DNA of 64,000 bases from positions 1,240,001-1,304,000 of the forward strand of contig OY970260.1 in the NCBI GenBank assembly GCA_963715625.1. Reading direction: 5' to 3'. Below are positions 53,417-63,880 of the stretch, in pieces (position 1 is the first letter of the stretch; each line of letters begins with the position of its first letter). The position numbers and the translations under genes are program-made. The notes under the pieces are model-generated. The model was not told where the DNA came from. It saw only the letters and a program-made list of their open reading frames with translations, and did not search any database. The stretch is from VRUE01 sp963715625 (GTDB lineage: Bacteria > Actinomycetota > Thermoleophilia > Solirubrobacterales > 70-9).

Positions 53417-54307
53417 TCAGGCGCTGACGCGGAGCTGCGGCGTGCGGGTGCCGCCGCGCTGGCGCTCCATCTTGGTCACCACGTCGAAGAAGACGTCGTT
53501 GCGTCCGCGGCGCACCGGGCGGGGGAAGAAGCGCCGGGCCCGGCGGTGGGCGGCCGTCATCGCCCGGTAGGAGGTCTCGTGGGCGCGGCTCCAGCGGATG
53601 CCGAAGATTTCCCGCACGCGCGGCGGCAGGGTGCCCTTGATGATGTGGTTCTGGGCGACGATGTTGCCGCGGGCGGGCGCCGGCACCGGCTGCTCGAAGG
53701 CGACCAGCGGCGCCATCTCGAGGCCGTGCTCGGTCGCCTGCAGGTCGGGCGAGGACATCCGCGCCTCCCACCAGGCGCTGAACTCGCAGTAGCTGCCGGG
53801 AACGTCGCTGCGCGGCAGGCCGAAGAGCTCGCCGAAGCGCACGTAGTCCTGCCAGAGGTCCTCGCGCTCGGAGTCGGCGAGCGGCCGCACCATCGCCTCG
53901 TACATCGCCCGGCCCGAGTCTGCGATCACCGCCAGGGTCCAGAGCATCAGCTCCGGGTCGAAGGCGGAGTAGGGGGTGCCGGCGGGGTGGGTTCCCGCCG
54001 CCTCTGGCAGGGCCCCCTTGACCCGCTCGTGCAGGCGGTTCACCACGGCGAGGGCCTTGTCGGCCTCCTCGCGGGTGCCGAGCAGGATCGTCTCCTGGAT
54101 CTTCGCCGTGCGGGCGAGGCGCTGGAAGGGCCGGTCGGCCGAGGTCGTGCTCAGCATCGTGCCGGTGTAGGTGAGCGGCTCCAGGGCACCGATCAGGAGC
54201 GCCCGCTGCCCGTAGAGCAGGCCGACTGCGCGCTCGCCGTGGACCCGCCGCGCCATCGAGCGCCCCGGGGGGAAGTAGTAGAGCGGGTCTTTGTCGCGGT
54301 ACGCCAC
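53417..54307 (-). CDS. MpaB / DUF2236 family oxygenase-like protein
   Basis: 296 residues. DPLYYFPPGRSMARRVHGERAVGLLYGQRALLIGALEPL and YTGTMLSTTSADRPFQRLARTAKIQETILLGT are the conserved N-terminal helices of the ER-bound oxygenase MpaB/latex-clearing protein family. PYSAFDPELMLWTLAVIADS carries the conserved His/Arg/Asp region in variant form. Heme binding is expected in the family, but I cannot identify the ligand with certainty. It follows the FtsH-like gene by 14 bases in the same direction. Confidence 0.8.
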   Translation of the reverse strand: MAYRDKDPLYYFPPGRSMARRVHGERAVGLLYGQRALLIGALEPLTYTGTMLSTTSADRPFQRLARTAKIQETILLGTREEADKALAVVNRLHERVKGALPEAAGTHPAGTPYSAFDPELMLWTLAVIADSGRAMYEAMVRPLADSEREDLWQDYVRFGELFGLPRSDVPGSYCEFSAWWEARMSSPDLQATEHGLEMAPLVAFEQPVPAPARGNIVAQNHIIKGTLPPRVREIFGIRWSRAHETSYRAMTAAHRRARRFFPRPVRRGRNDVFFDVVTKMERQRGGTRTPQLRVSA

Positions 54308-54321
54308 TGGTACCGGGAACT

Positions 54322-55887
<1,566 letters not shown>

Positions 55888-56010
55888 GTGCGAGTTCCGG
55901 TCGCTCGTGGCTTCGCCGTCAGAAGCGAGGAGGGCAGTGTGGTGGTAAACGGCCGGTACTCCAATCGCATATGCGTCCAGAATGGGCCGCGATGGCTAAA
56001 GCCACCCTTG

Positions 56011-56057
56011 TTCCGGTGCGCTTTATGCCACCTATGGCGACATAAAGCGCACCGGAA
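56011..56057. repeat. 47-bp hairpin repeat, family 3, copy 2
   Basis: Arms TTCCGGTGCGCTTTATG (56011-56027) and CATAAAGCGCACCGGAA (56041-56057), 13-base loop CCACCTATGGCGA. Reverse complement of the copy at 21487-21533 with only a few changes. Sits six bases after the stop of the MBL hydrolase gene. Confidence 0.8.
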
Positions 56058-56063
56058 GGCCGG

Positions 56064-56810
56064 TCACTCGCGCTCGACCTGCGAGCCGCCGACGATCGCC
56101 TCGGTGCCGTCGTCGCCGAAGACGATCCAGGCCTTGTTGCCGCCGTCGTAGTCGGGCGCCCAGAGCTTCAGCGTCGCCGGGCGGCCCCAGACCGTCACCT
56201 GCTCCTCGCCGGTCTGCGCCTCGCCGCGCCAGATCCGCACGAAGGGGTTGCCCTCGCGCTCGGCGCCGATCGTCGTCGGCTCGCGGTGGCCGGGGTGGAC
56301 GACCGTCTCCGGCGGCAGCTCCATCAGCCGCATCACCGAGGCGCGCAGGTCCTCGAAGCCGCTGGCGCCCGGCGCCATCGTGCCGCCGACCGTGCCCTTG
56401 AAGAGGACGTCGGCGGTGAAGAGGTCGGTGCCGCCGGCGAGGAAGGCGACGTGGCCGGCCGCGTGGCCGGGGGTGAGGATCGCCTCGATCTCCAGGCCGC
56501 CGGTGCGGAGCGTCTCGCCGTCGGCGATCGTCTCGGTCACGTCCCCGCCCATCTCCGCCGCGGCCTCGGCGTGGGCGACCATCGGCACGCCGCCGAGCCG
56601 CCGTCGCGCCTCGGCCAGCCCCGCCACGTGGTCGAGGTGGGGGTGGGTGACGAGGATGTGGGTGATCTCGATCCCGTCGCGCTCGGCCCGCTCGAGCAGC
56701 GGCCCGAGCTCGTCGTTGCCGTCGATCAGCACCCCCGTGCCGCCGGCTTCGTCGGCGACGAGGTAGGCGTTCGACAGCCACTGCGGGTTCTCGGTTCTCT
56801 CGACGATCAT
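56064..56810 (-). CDS. Metallo-beta-lactamase fold hydrolase
   Basis: 248 residues from the ATG at 56810. HILVTHPHLDHVAGL is the HxHxDH zinc motif (His-Pro-His variant), ILTPGHAAGHVAFL the third His, TADVLFKGTVGG the bridging Asp, and VVHPGHREPTTIG the last His. The C-terminal LKLWAPDYDGGNKAWIVFGD tail is an extra. Belongs to the glyoxalase II-like group; substrate unknown. Confidence 0.85.
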   Translation of the reverse strand: MIVERTENPQWLSNAYLVADEAGGTGVLIDGNDELGPLLERAERDGIEITHILVTHPHLDHVAGLAEARRRLGGVPMVAHAEAAAEMGGDVTETIADGETLRTGGLEIEAILTPGHAAGHVAFLAGGTDLFTADVLFKGTVGGTMAPGASGFEDLRASVMRLMELPPETVVHPGHREPTTIGAEREGNPFVRIWRGEAQTGEEQVTVWGRPATLKLWAPDYDGGNKAWIVFGDDGTEAIVGGSQVERE

Positions 56811-57031
56811 GCCGGAAGTATTGCGGTCGCCGCCGCACACCCCCCTTGGTGCAACGTTTTTCGGCTCCCATAGAACCACTGCGCGTTGCACCTAGCGTGG
56901 TCAGGGGCTTTCGGGGCGCCGATCGCCCAGATAGATACCGACGGACGAGATCGGGTACACCGCTGTCGGCTGGATTTCCCCACCGGCGGCGCCCTCCCCG
57001 TTACCGTGTTCGCAGTTGACGTGAAGCCCGG

Positions 57032-57178
57032 ATGCAGCGCGGCTCACGATTCCGCCCGTTGCTCACGGCGACTTTCTTCGCAATGGCGCTCACCGCGTAC
57101 ATGCCCACCGCTGCCTGCGCAGTGCCGGTAGAAGCCGGGCAGTCCCCCTGCGAGATAGATCCGGGTCCCGCTCCGTGA
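57032..57178 (+). CDS. 48-residue secreted peptide coupled to a metalloprotease gene
   Basis: ATG at 57032. Signal-peptide-like N-terminus (RFRPLLTATFFAMALTAYMP) with cleavage likely after ACA, leaving a short tail AVPVEAGQSPCEIDPGPAP with one Cys. The TGA overlaps the GTG of the next gene (GTGA). It could be a secreted propeptide, an inhibitor, or a leader that couples translation. No family recognised. Confidence 0.5.
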   Translation: MQRGSRFRPLLTATFFAMALTAYMPTAACAVPVEAGQSPCEIDPGPAP

Positions 57179-58266
57179 GCGGGCGCCCGGCGGGGGCGCT
57201 TGCGGGCATAGCCATTGTCTTCCTCTTCGCCGCTCCGGGTGGAGCGGCTGCCGGCCGCCCCGGCTCGGCGAGCGCGCTCGAGGTGCCGCGGCCGGCGGTG
57301 CCGATGCGAGACGTCGTATGGGGCGAGCCAGGCGCTGCGGCGGCGTGGGTCTCGGCCACTGCGTCGTCGCAGCGCTATGCGATCGGGGACGGCACCGGAG
57401 CGACGATCGAGGTCAGCGTCAGCGCCGCCTGTGCGTTGAACTGCACCGATGCCGACCCGCAGCGGATCGCCGATTTCGTCGGCACGCTGATCCACGGCCC
57501 CGAGGTCAGCTTGGTCACGGTGCAGCTCGACACGCCCTACCAGCTCGCCTTCGAGTGCGGCTTCGGGGCTGAGGCCTGCTACTTCCCGAGCGAGAGCAGG
57601 ATCGTCCTCAGCGGCAACGAGGAAGTCGACGAGGACGGCGCCGACCGCGAGTTCGTCCTCGCCCACGAGTACGGGCACCACGTCGCCCAGCACCGCGACC
57701 TGCCGGCGCCGTTCCCGAGTGCGGTCGACTGGGGGACCGAGCGCTGGGCCAGCGTCGAGGACGTCTGCCAGGGCAGGCGCCACGGTCGGCTCTACCCGGG
57801 CGACGAGGGCGAGCACTACTTCGAGGACCCGGGCGAGGCGTTCGCCGAGTCCTTCGCCCACCTCCGCTTCCCCGAAGCCTCGGTCCGCTGGCGCTACCTG
57901 CGCCAGCTGAGGCCGACTCCCGCCTCCCTCGGGGCGATCGAAGAAGACACCCTTACGCCCTGGCAGGCACGAACGAGCTTCGTGCTGTCGGGGCGCGTGC
58001 CAGCCAGGGGGGAGGGCGCAGCCGTCGAGTCCCTGCCTACGCCACTCGACGGAACGGTGACCCTGCGCCCGGTAGGCCTGCACAGGCGCGGCTACGAGCT
58101 AGCCCTTCGTAGCCGCGCCGGCAGGCTGCTCCGCAGCCCCCGCCCCCGCCCCTCCGGCCACAGGCAGATGGACTTCACCGTCTGCGGCCAGTCCCGCCTC
58201 CGCCTCGAGGTTCGCTCCCGCTCCCCCCGCCCGACCCCCTACCGGCTGCAAATCCAGCGACCCTGA
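57175..58266 (+). CDS. Secreted zinc metalloprotease-like protein
   Basis: 363 residues from the GTG at 57175. Signal peptide (AGALAGIAIVFLFAAPGGAAA). Zinc site in DREFVLAHEYGHHVAQHRDL (HExxH), followed by EDPGEAFAESFAHLRFPE, where Glu supplies the third ligand of a gluzincin-type site. Paired cysteines (CALNCTD, CGFGAEACYF) precede it. The C-terminal region (LDGTVTLRPVGLHRRGYELALR) looks like a beta-sandwich of the kind that binds wall or substrate. Close to tRNA-Asp. Confidence 0.82.
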   Translation: MSGRPAGALAGIAIVFLFAAPGGAAAGRPGSASALEVPRPAVPMRDVVWGEPGAAAAWVSATASSQRYAIGDGTGATIEVSVSAACALNCTDADPQRIADFVGTLIHGPEVSLVTVQLDTPYQLAFECGFGAEACYFPSESRIVLSGNEEVDEDGADREFVLAHEYGHHVAQHRDLPAPFPSAVDWGTERWASVEDVCQGRRHGRLYPGDEGEHYFEDPGEAFAESFAHLRFPEASVRWRYLRQLRPTPASLGAIEEDTLTPWQARTSFVLSGRVPARGEGAAVESLPTPLDGTVTLRPVGLHRRGYELALRSRAGRLLRSPRPRPSGHRQMDFTVCGQSRLRLEVRSRSPRPTPYRLQIQRP

Positions 58267-58302
58267 AATAATCCCCGCCGGGCGCAGTCCGCCCATCCCC
58301 CT

Positions 58303-58376
<74 letters not shown>

Positions 58377-58389
58377 CTTTTGACACCTG

Positions 58390-58405
58390 CCGCATTCCCA
58401 TGCGG
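58390..58405 (+). terminator. Hairpin after tRNA-Asp
   Basis: CCGCAT-TCCC-ATGCGG followed by TTT, 13 bases past the tRNA. The 58406-58612 gap after it holds no gene that I can support. Confidence 0.6.
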
Positions 58406-59057
58406 TTTGGTGGCCTTCTTGCGGGAAGCTAAAGACGCAATCGCTAGCAAGCTATTGAAGCGATCACGCCTGCAGCATAAATAAGAGCCGAGAATCGACG
58501 CAGCTACTAACGACGGGCTTAATCAAGCGAAGAAGCCCAATCGTCGTCGCCGAGCAGTCCGCCCGAGGCGACGCTGGCTGAGTTCCACAAGGGCCAGCTA
58601 CGGGAGTAGTGCTCAGGCGGCGAGGTCGCGGTTGTACTGCTCCACGTACGCTTCGATCGCCGCGGGATCGGCGAGGTCAACGCCGGCCTCGCTTGCCGCC
58701 GCGAGGAACATCTTGCTCGGTCCCTCGTCGCCGGCCAGGTCGAGCATTTCCTCGCGGAAGAAGTCGACAGCTGACGCGGCCTCCTCGATCGCCGCCTTGG
58801 GGATGCCCCGACTCCGCCCGGCGTAGCGGACCCAGGCTGGCAGAAGCTCGGGCACGGCCCGCTCGAAGAACTCGCGGTCGCGCTAGTCGACTGCCAACTT
58901 CGCCAGGCCCGCCACGTCCTCGCTGCTGTGGAATGGCTTCGCCTCGGGAGACGCGAGGAAGCCGTCGAACGCGGCTTCGCGTTCATCTTCAGGAATCTCC
59001 TCCGCCTCGAAGCGATCCTCTCCCGGGGGCGCCTTCAGGTGTAGCGCCTCGACTAGA

Positions 59058-60998
59058 CCGAAGTTACCCCGCCCACTGAGCCGCTGAGTGGGCTGAATCC
59101 TGCTTCCCGTGCGGGATTGCCGGTGTTTGCACCTTGTCAAACGTAGTCACGACTATCCGTCCGAAGGTAGTGATAGGTTCGTGGTATGGGCAGAAAGGCA
59201 AGGCCGACAGGCGCTATGCACGTGGTCACGAACACGGTCAAGCGCGGTGATCGCGAGTACCACTCGCAGCTGTTGCGCCGCTCCTACCGCGAGGGCGGCA
59301 AGGTGAAGAAGCAGACGCTCGCCAACCTCTCCCACCTGCCACCGGAGGCGATCGCCGCGATCAGGGCGGTCCTCGCCGGCAAGACGCTGCTGGTGGCAGA
59401 CGAGGGGCTCGAGGTGACGCACAGCCTCCCCACCGGGCACGCCGAAGCGGTGCTGGGGGCCGCTCGCCGCCTCGGCCTGCCCCGCCTGCTCGACCGCTCC
59501 CCCTCCAAAGAGCGCGACCTCGCCCTGGCGATGATCTGCCAGCGGGTCCTGGAGCCCGGCTCCAAGCTCGCCACCGTGCGAGCCCTGGGCCAGTCGACGC
59601 TCGGCTCCTCGCTCGGCGTGGGGAGCGCTGACCAAGACGACCTCTACGCGGCGATGGACTGGCTCTGCGAGCGCCAGGGGAAGATCGAGGACCGCCTCGC
59701 CACCCGCCACCTCACCGACGGCACCCTGGTCCTCTATGACGTCTCCTCCTCCTACTTCGAGGGCAGGACCTGCCCGCTGGCGGCGCTCGGCTACTCGCGC
59801 GACGGGCGACCGGGCACCCTGCAGATCACCTACGGCCTGCTCTGTGACCGGCAGGGACGCCCGGTCGCGATCGAGGTCTTCGAGGGCAACCTCAACGACC
59901 ACGCGACCCTGCCCGCCCAGGTCGCCAAGCTGAAGGAGCGCTTCGGGCTCGCCACGGTGATCGTCGTCTCCGACCGCGGCATGGCGACAAAGGCCAACCT
60001 GGAGACGATGGGAGAGGCGGAGGGGGTCGCCTGGATCACGGCGCTGAAAGCGCCGGCGGTGAAGAAGCTGGTCAAGGAGGGCGACCTGCAGCTCTCACTC
60101 CTCGACGAGACCAACCTGGCCGAGATCGAATCGGATGCCTACCCCGGCGAGCGGCTCGTCCTCTGCCGCAATCCCCTGGTCGGCGAGGAGCGGGCGAGAA
60201 AGCGAGAGGAGCTGCTGGCTGCCACCGAGCGCGGCCTGGGGGAGATCGCAGAGCGCGCTGCGGCCGGCACGCTCAAAGGCGCCGCCGAGATCGGCCTCGC
60301 GGTCGGCCCGGCCTTGAAGCGCTACAAGGTCAAGAAGCACTTCGAGGTGCAGATCACCGACGCCTGCTTCACCTTCTCCCGCAAGCAGGCGCAGGTCGCC
60401 GCCGAGGCGGCCCTCGACGGGATCTACGCGCTGCGCACCTCCGTCCCCGGCGGCGAGCTGGACACCCCCGGCGTAGTCACCTCCTACAAGCAGCTGAAGT
60501 GGGCAGAGCGCGCCTTCCGCACCCTGAAGGGGCCGCTGGAGGTCCGGCCCATCCACCACCGCCTCGAGGACCGGGTCCGCGCCCACATCTTCTGCTGCAT
60601 GCTCTCCTACTACCTGGAGTGGCACCTGCGCGAGGCATGGGCGGAGCTGACCTTCCGCGACGAGTGCCCGCCGGCGCAGGCGGATCCGGTCGCCAAGGCG
60701 AAGCGCTCGGCCGCCGCCACCGGCAAGGCGCGCGCCAAGCGCACCTCGCGCGGGGAGACGCCCCACAGCTTCGAGAGCCTGATCGATGAGCTCTCCCTGC
60801 GCACCCGCAACACGATCCGCGTCGAGGGCGCCGAGGCCAGCTTCGAGCAGCTCAGCGAGCCCAACGAGCTCCAGGCGCGGGCGCTGGAGCTGATCGAGCG
60901 CATCCCCAAGCACGCGTAGACACGAACGAGACAGCCGTGAAAGCGGCGATCCTCACTGCTCAAGCCGAATTCGGGCGGGCGTCGGGGGGTAACTTCGG
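59058..60998 (+). mobile_element. IS1634-like insertion sequence
   Basis: 1,941 bp. Terminal inverted repeats CCGAAGTTACCCC at 59058-59070 and its complement GGGGTAACTTCGG at 60986-60998 (13 of 13). Flanked by a direct repeat ACTAGA at 59052-59057 and 60999-61004, the target duplication. Contains one transposase gene, apparently intact. Weaker inner repeats lie near 59109 and 60956. Confidence 0.9.
59186..60919 (+). CDS. IS1634 family transposase (DDE)
   Basis: 577 residues. N-terminal region HVVTNTVKRGDREYHSQLLRRSYREGGKVKKQTL is typical of IS1634. DDE residues: LVLYDVSSSYFEG (Asp), TVIVVSDRGMATKAN (Asp), and YKQLKWAERAFRTLKGPLEVRPI (the Y-(2)-E-(6)-K region). The C-terminus includes a Lys/Arg-rich insert (AAATGKARAKRTSRG). 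Full length and uninterrupted, so the element may be active. Confidence 0.92.
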   Translation: MGRKARPTGAMHVVTNTVKRGDREYHSQLLRRSYREGGKVKKQTLANLSHLPPEAIAAIRAVLAGKTLLVADEGLEVTHSLPTGHAEAVLGAARRLGLPRLLDRSPSKERDLALAMICQRVLEPGSKLATVRALGQSTLGSSLGVGSADQDDLYAAMDWLCERQGKIEDRLATRHLTDGTLVLYDVSSSYFEGRTCPLAALGYSRDGRPGTLQITYGLLCDRQGRPVAIEVFEGNLNDHATLPAQVAKLKERFGLATVIVVSDRGMATKANLETMGEAEGVAWITALKAPAVKKLVKEGDLQLSLLDETNLAEIESDAYPGERLVLCRNPLVGEERARKREELLAATERGLGEIAERAAAGTLKGAAEIGLAVGPALKRYKVKKHFEVQITDACFTFSRKQAQVAAEAALDGIYALRTSVPGGELDTPGVVTSYKQLKWAERAFRTLKGPLEVRPIHHRLEDRVRAHIFCCMLSYYLEWHLREAWAELTFRDECPPAQADPVAKAKRSAAATGKARAKRTSRGETPHSFESLIDELSLRTRNTIRVEGAEASFEQLSEPNELQARALELIERIPKHA

Positions 60999-62036
60999 AC
61001 TAGACGCTCGAGGTCGGCACCGGCGATTATGTCCTTGGCGATGCCCTCGAGGTTGTTGTCGACGAGGACGAGAATCGCGTACGGCTCCAACCCGGCACGC
61101 TCGAACTCGAAGATGAGGTTGGCGGCGTCGTCGAAGACGACATCGCGCATCAGCCGTGCACGCACCCCGCGCGCCGCGCCGAGGCCGTCGCGCCACTCCG
61201 GCTCGTGGACACCGGCCTGCGCGAGATGCTCCGCTGCCGTCTCGCATGCCGCGGAGATTCCCTCCGAGCCGACGGACGCCAGCGCCCGCAGCACCGCCAG
61301 AGCGCTTGCCTCGCCAGCCCGCTCGAGCGCCGCGACGACGCGCAGGCCGATCTCCTCCTCGGGGTCGGCGTCGATCAGCGCCCCCGGGCCAAGATCCCAA
61401 AGCGAGACGTACGAGGAGGCGAACAGTTCGGCATTCAGGGCATCGCGGACCTGACGTACGCTCTAGCGTGCTTCACCCGCGATCCGCAAATCGCGAAATG
61501 ATCGAGAGCGAGAGAGATGACTTGTACAACTAGTGGTACCCTTGTGGCATGTTGCGCCTTGCAAGCTGGACCAGACCTGCGGGTGAGAGTCCCGTCCGGG
61601 TAAGCGCCGGAGCGCCCGGTAGCAGGCCCCAGCCTGTCGCCGAGAGGCGGCTGGCCGAGCGGGGTGTCGAGAGCCTCTTTGGAGGGAGCAAGCGCGCGGG
61701 CTGCGACTTCAGCCTCGTCACATTCACAACGGGGGAGCCGAGCCGCTCATGTCACGGCGAAGGCCACGTCCGCCGACCCTGCTCCGAGAACGGTCGGCGG
61801 GTCCCTCCGGGGTACGGGGAGTTGCACGCGCGCACGGCCTGGTCCGGAACAAGGGAGACCCGTCTGCCCGGCCCTGCGTCGGGCAAAGACCGGCCCCATA
61901 AGCCAAAGGCGAAAGGGGACGGAGGGCAGCGGGAGTCCGAGGGGGTCGTAGTAGTGCAGATCGGCGCGCAGAACAACGCGCCGGGAGCGAAGGACCCCCG
62001 CTTTGATCGCGCTGGTCGCGGAGGTAAGCGCTAGGC

Positions 62037-63419
62037 ATGGCCGCCAAGAGCGGACCCAACCACCCCGGCGGTAGCCAACCCGTCGAGCAGGAGGCGAGTC
62101 AAATGGTCCTTCAGACCCCTCGCCGCCCGAAGGCGCGAGAACTCCAACGCAAGCTATGGGCAGCGGCCAAGCGATCCCCAGATCGCCGCTTCCACGCCCT
62201 GCATGACCGAATCTGGAGGGGTGACGTCCTCCGGGAGGCATGGAAGCGGGTGCGCAAGAACAAGGGCGCGGCGGGCATCGACAGAGTGACGCTCGCCGCG
62301 GTGGAGGAATACGACGCAGAGCGGCTACTGGCCGAGCTGCAACGCGACCTCCGCGAAGGTACCTATCGACCCTCTCCAACCAGGCGGGTCGATATCCCCA
62401 AGCCCAGTGGCGGCAAGCGGCCGCTCGGCATCCCCACCGTCCGCGACAGGATCGCCCAGCAGGCGGCGCGGCTTGTCCTGGAGCCGATCTTCGAGGCGGG
62501 CTTCTCAGACGCCTCGCACGGCTTCCGGCCCCGCCGTTCCGCCACCGACGCCAAGGAGGAGCTCCGCAAGGGCTTCATCCGAGGTCGAACCTGGGCGCTT
62601 GACGCTGACATCCGGGACTACTTCTCCACCATCGACCATCAGATCTTGATGGCGAAGGTGGAAGAGCGGGTCTCAGACCGGCGGGTGCTGAAGCTGCTGC
62701 GCAAGTGGCTCACCGCAGGCGTGATGGAGGAGGGGGCATACCGGCAGACGGTCGCCGGAACGCCCCAGGGCGGGGTCATTAGCCCGCTGCTCTCCAACAT
62801 CTACCTGCACGCCCTCGACCTCGCCTTCCAGGGCGGTGAGAACGGCCTGCTCGTCCGCTACGCGGACGACTTCGTCGTGCTCTGTCGCACCGAGAGCGAG
62901 GCCAGGGCGGCCGAGGCAAAGGCGAGGGAAGTCCTCGCCTCCCTCGGCCTGGAGCTGCACCCCGACAAGACGAAGGTGGTCAACCTCAGAGAAGGCCGCG
63001 AGGGCTTTGACTTCCTCGGCTGCCACTTCAGAGCGCGCGCCTCGGGCAAGCTGATGGAACGCGGCATCCGCCGCTACTACCTCCATCGCTGGCCCTCAAA
63101 GCGGGCGATGAAGTCGATCCGAGCCAAAGTCAAGGCCAAGACCGGCCGCAACCGCACAGGGGTCTCAGACGTCCGCGATGTGATCGCGGACCTGAACCCT
63201 CTGCTGCGCGGCTGGGGCAACTACTTTCGCACCGGGAATGCCGCCGACAGGTTCATTGCCATCGACCGCTACGTCGCCTGGCGGCTCAAGCGCTTGCTGG
63301 TCAAGCGCCACGGCCGCAACCTGCGCGCCGGGCAGGCCGATGCGTGGACCCGGCAGTGGTTCGGGGAGCTGGGCCTTCACCAGTTGATGGGCACCGTCCG
63401 CTATCCGGGGGTCGCGTAA
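62037..63419 (+). CDS. ltrA: Group II intron reverse transcriptase/maturase
   Basis: 460 residues. RT domain: GAAGIDRVTLAAVEEYDAERL, RRVDIPKPSGGKRPLGIPTV, DASHGFRPRRSATDA, GTPQGGVISPLLSNIYLHALD and the catalytic VRYADDFVVLCRTE. Maturase (X) domain: DFLGCHFRARASGK..., RSWGNYF-like RGWGNYFRTGNAADRF. There is no HNH endonuclease domain at the C-terminus. Enables splicing and retrohoming of the surrounding intron. Confidence 0.95.
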   Translation: MAAKSGPNHPGGSQPVEQEASQMVLQTPRRPKARELQRKLWAAAKRSPDRRFHALHDRIWRGDVLREAWKRVRKNKGAAGIDRVTLAAVEEYDAERLLAELQRDLREGTYRPSPTRRVDIPKPSGGKRPLGIPTVRDRIAQQAARLVLEPIFEAGFSDASHGFRPRRSATDAKEELRKGFIRGRTWALDADIRDYFSTIDHQILMAKVEERVSDRRVLKLLRKWLTAGVMEEGAYRQTVAGTPQGGVISPLLSNIYLHALDLAFQGGENGLLVRYADDFVVLCRTESEARAAEAKAREVLASLGLELHPDKTKVVNLREGREGFDFLGCHFRARASGKLMERGIRRYYLHRWPSKRAMKSIRAKVKAKTGRNRTGVSDVRDVIADLNPLLRGWGNYFRTGNAADRFIAIDRYVAWRLKRLLVKRHGRNLRAGQADAWTRQWFGELGLHQLMGTVRYPGVA

Positions 63420-63441
63420 CCATGCCAAGAAGATCATCGGT

Positions 63442-63475
63442 AAGCCGTGTGCGGGAAAATCGCACGCACGGATTG
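63442..63475 (+). ncRNA. Group II intron domain V
   Basis: 34-nt hairpin AAGCCGTGTGCG-GGAAAAT-CGCACGCACGGATTG, with the AGC-type triad in the lower stem, a bulge and a GAAA-like tip, the most conserved part of the group II ribozyme. Confidence 0.9.
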
Positions 63476-63526
63476 AAAGGGGAACGGGGAAACAGGCCCG
63501 CTTGGGTACTGCGCCCCTGACTACCA

Positions 63527-63880
63527 ATGGCAGCCGCCCGAGGTAACCCGATAGCACTAGGCACGAGCGAGGCGCGCCGTAGCTTGCCGCAGCTCGTCAA
63601 GAAGGCGTCTTCTCGGCGTAAGCCCTCGCCGGATCCCGAGAGCAACGCGATCAGGATCACGACCCGGGGGCAGGAGGGGTCGGCGTCGCTCGTCCCCACA
63701 GTCGACCTGATCGCCGCCAAGGACCGGATCGAGGAGCTGGAAGAGGAGCTCGAGAACGCCGGCTTGGCGCTGTTCCTGCAGGAGCGCCTCGCAACGAGCC
63801 AGGAGAAGCGGTTGAACGCCAGCGATTTCCTGACGGAGATCGGCATGGGGGAGTTCGTTGAGCAACTCCCTGGAGGCTGA
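63527..63880 (+). CDS. Antitoxin-like protein, Phd/YefM type
   Basis: 117 residues. ALGTSEARRSLPQLVKKASS resembles the N-terminal Phd fold; a longer linker (RRKPSPDPESNA) and AIRITTRGQEGSASLVPTVDLIAAKDRIEELEEELENAG follow, ending in a toxin-binding tail. The group II intron ends at its start codon. An operator-like GTACAACTAGTGGTAC at 61524-61539 lies before the intron. Confidence 0.7.
   Translation: MAAARGNPIALGTSEARRSLPQLVKKASSRRKPSPDPESNAIRITTRGQEGSASLVPTVDLIAAKDRIEELEEELENAGLALFLQERLATSQEKRLNASDFLTEIGMGEFVEQLPGG

Larger units (their letters stand above)
58613..61456 (-). pseudogene. Hypothetical gene split by an IS1634-like insertion
   Basis: The N-terminal part (61456 down to 61005) reads ELFASSYVSLWDLGPGALI...NNLEGIAKDIIAGADLERLV; the C-terminal part (59051 down to 58613) reads EALHLKAPPGEDRF...YVEQYNRDLAA. 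Removing the IS and one copy of its 6-bp target duplication joins them in frame as ADLERLVEALHLKAPP. A TAG at 58885-58883 then interrupts the C-terminal part (AVD-stop-RDREFFERAV). No ATG/GTG/TTG lies in frame before the conserved N-terminus and a TAG stands at about 61460, so the 5' end is damaged as well. Family not recognised. Confidence 0.8.
61551..63528 (+). mobile_element. Group II intron with encoded maturase
   Basis: Boundaries are proposed. The 5' end GTTGCGCCTTGCAAGCTGG at 61551 is followed by the domain I-type stretch GTGAGAGTCCCGTCCGGG; domains I-IV fill the 480 bases before the maturase. Domain V is recognised at 63442-63475 (CCGTGTGCG...CGCACGCACGG). A domain VI-like hairpin follows, ending AT at 63527-63528. 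Joining the flanks gives GTGGCAT plus GGCAGCC, recreating the ATG of the following antitoxin gene. Confidence 0.8.

Noticed and set aside
59109..60956. IS ends at the inner imperfect repeats near 59109 and 60956
   Set aside because: The outer pair CCGAAGTTACCCC at 59058 and 60998 is perfect, carries a 6-bp target duplication and restores the host reading frame.
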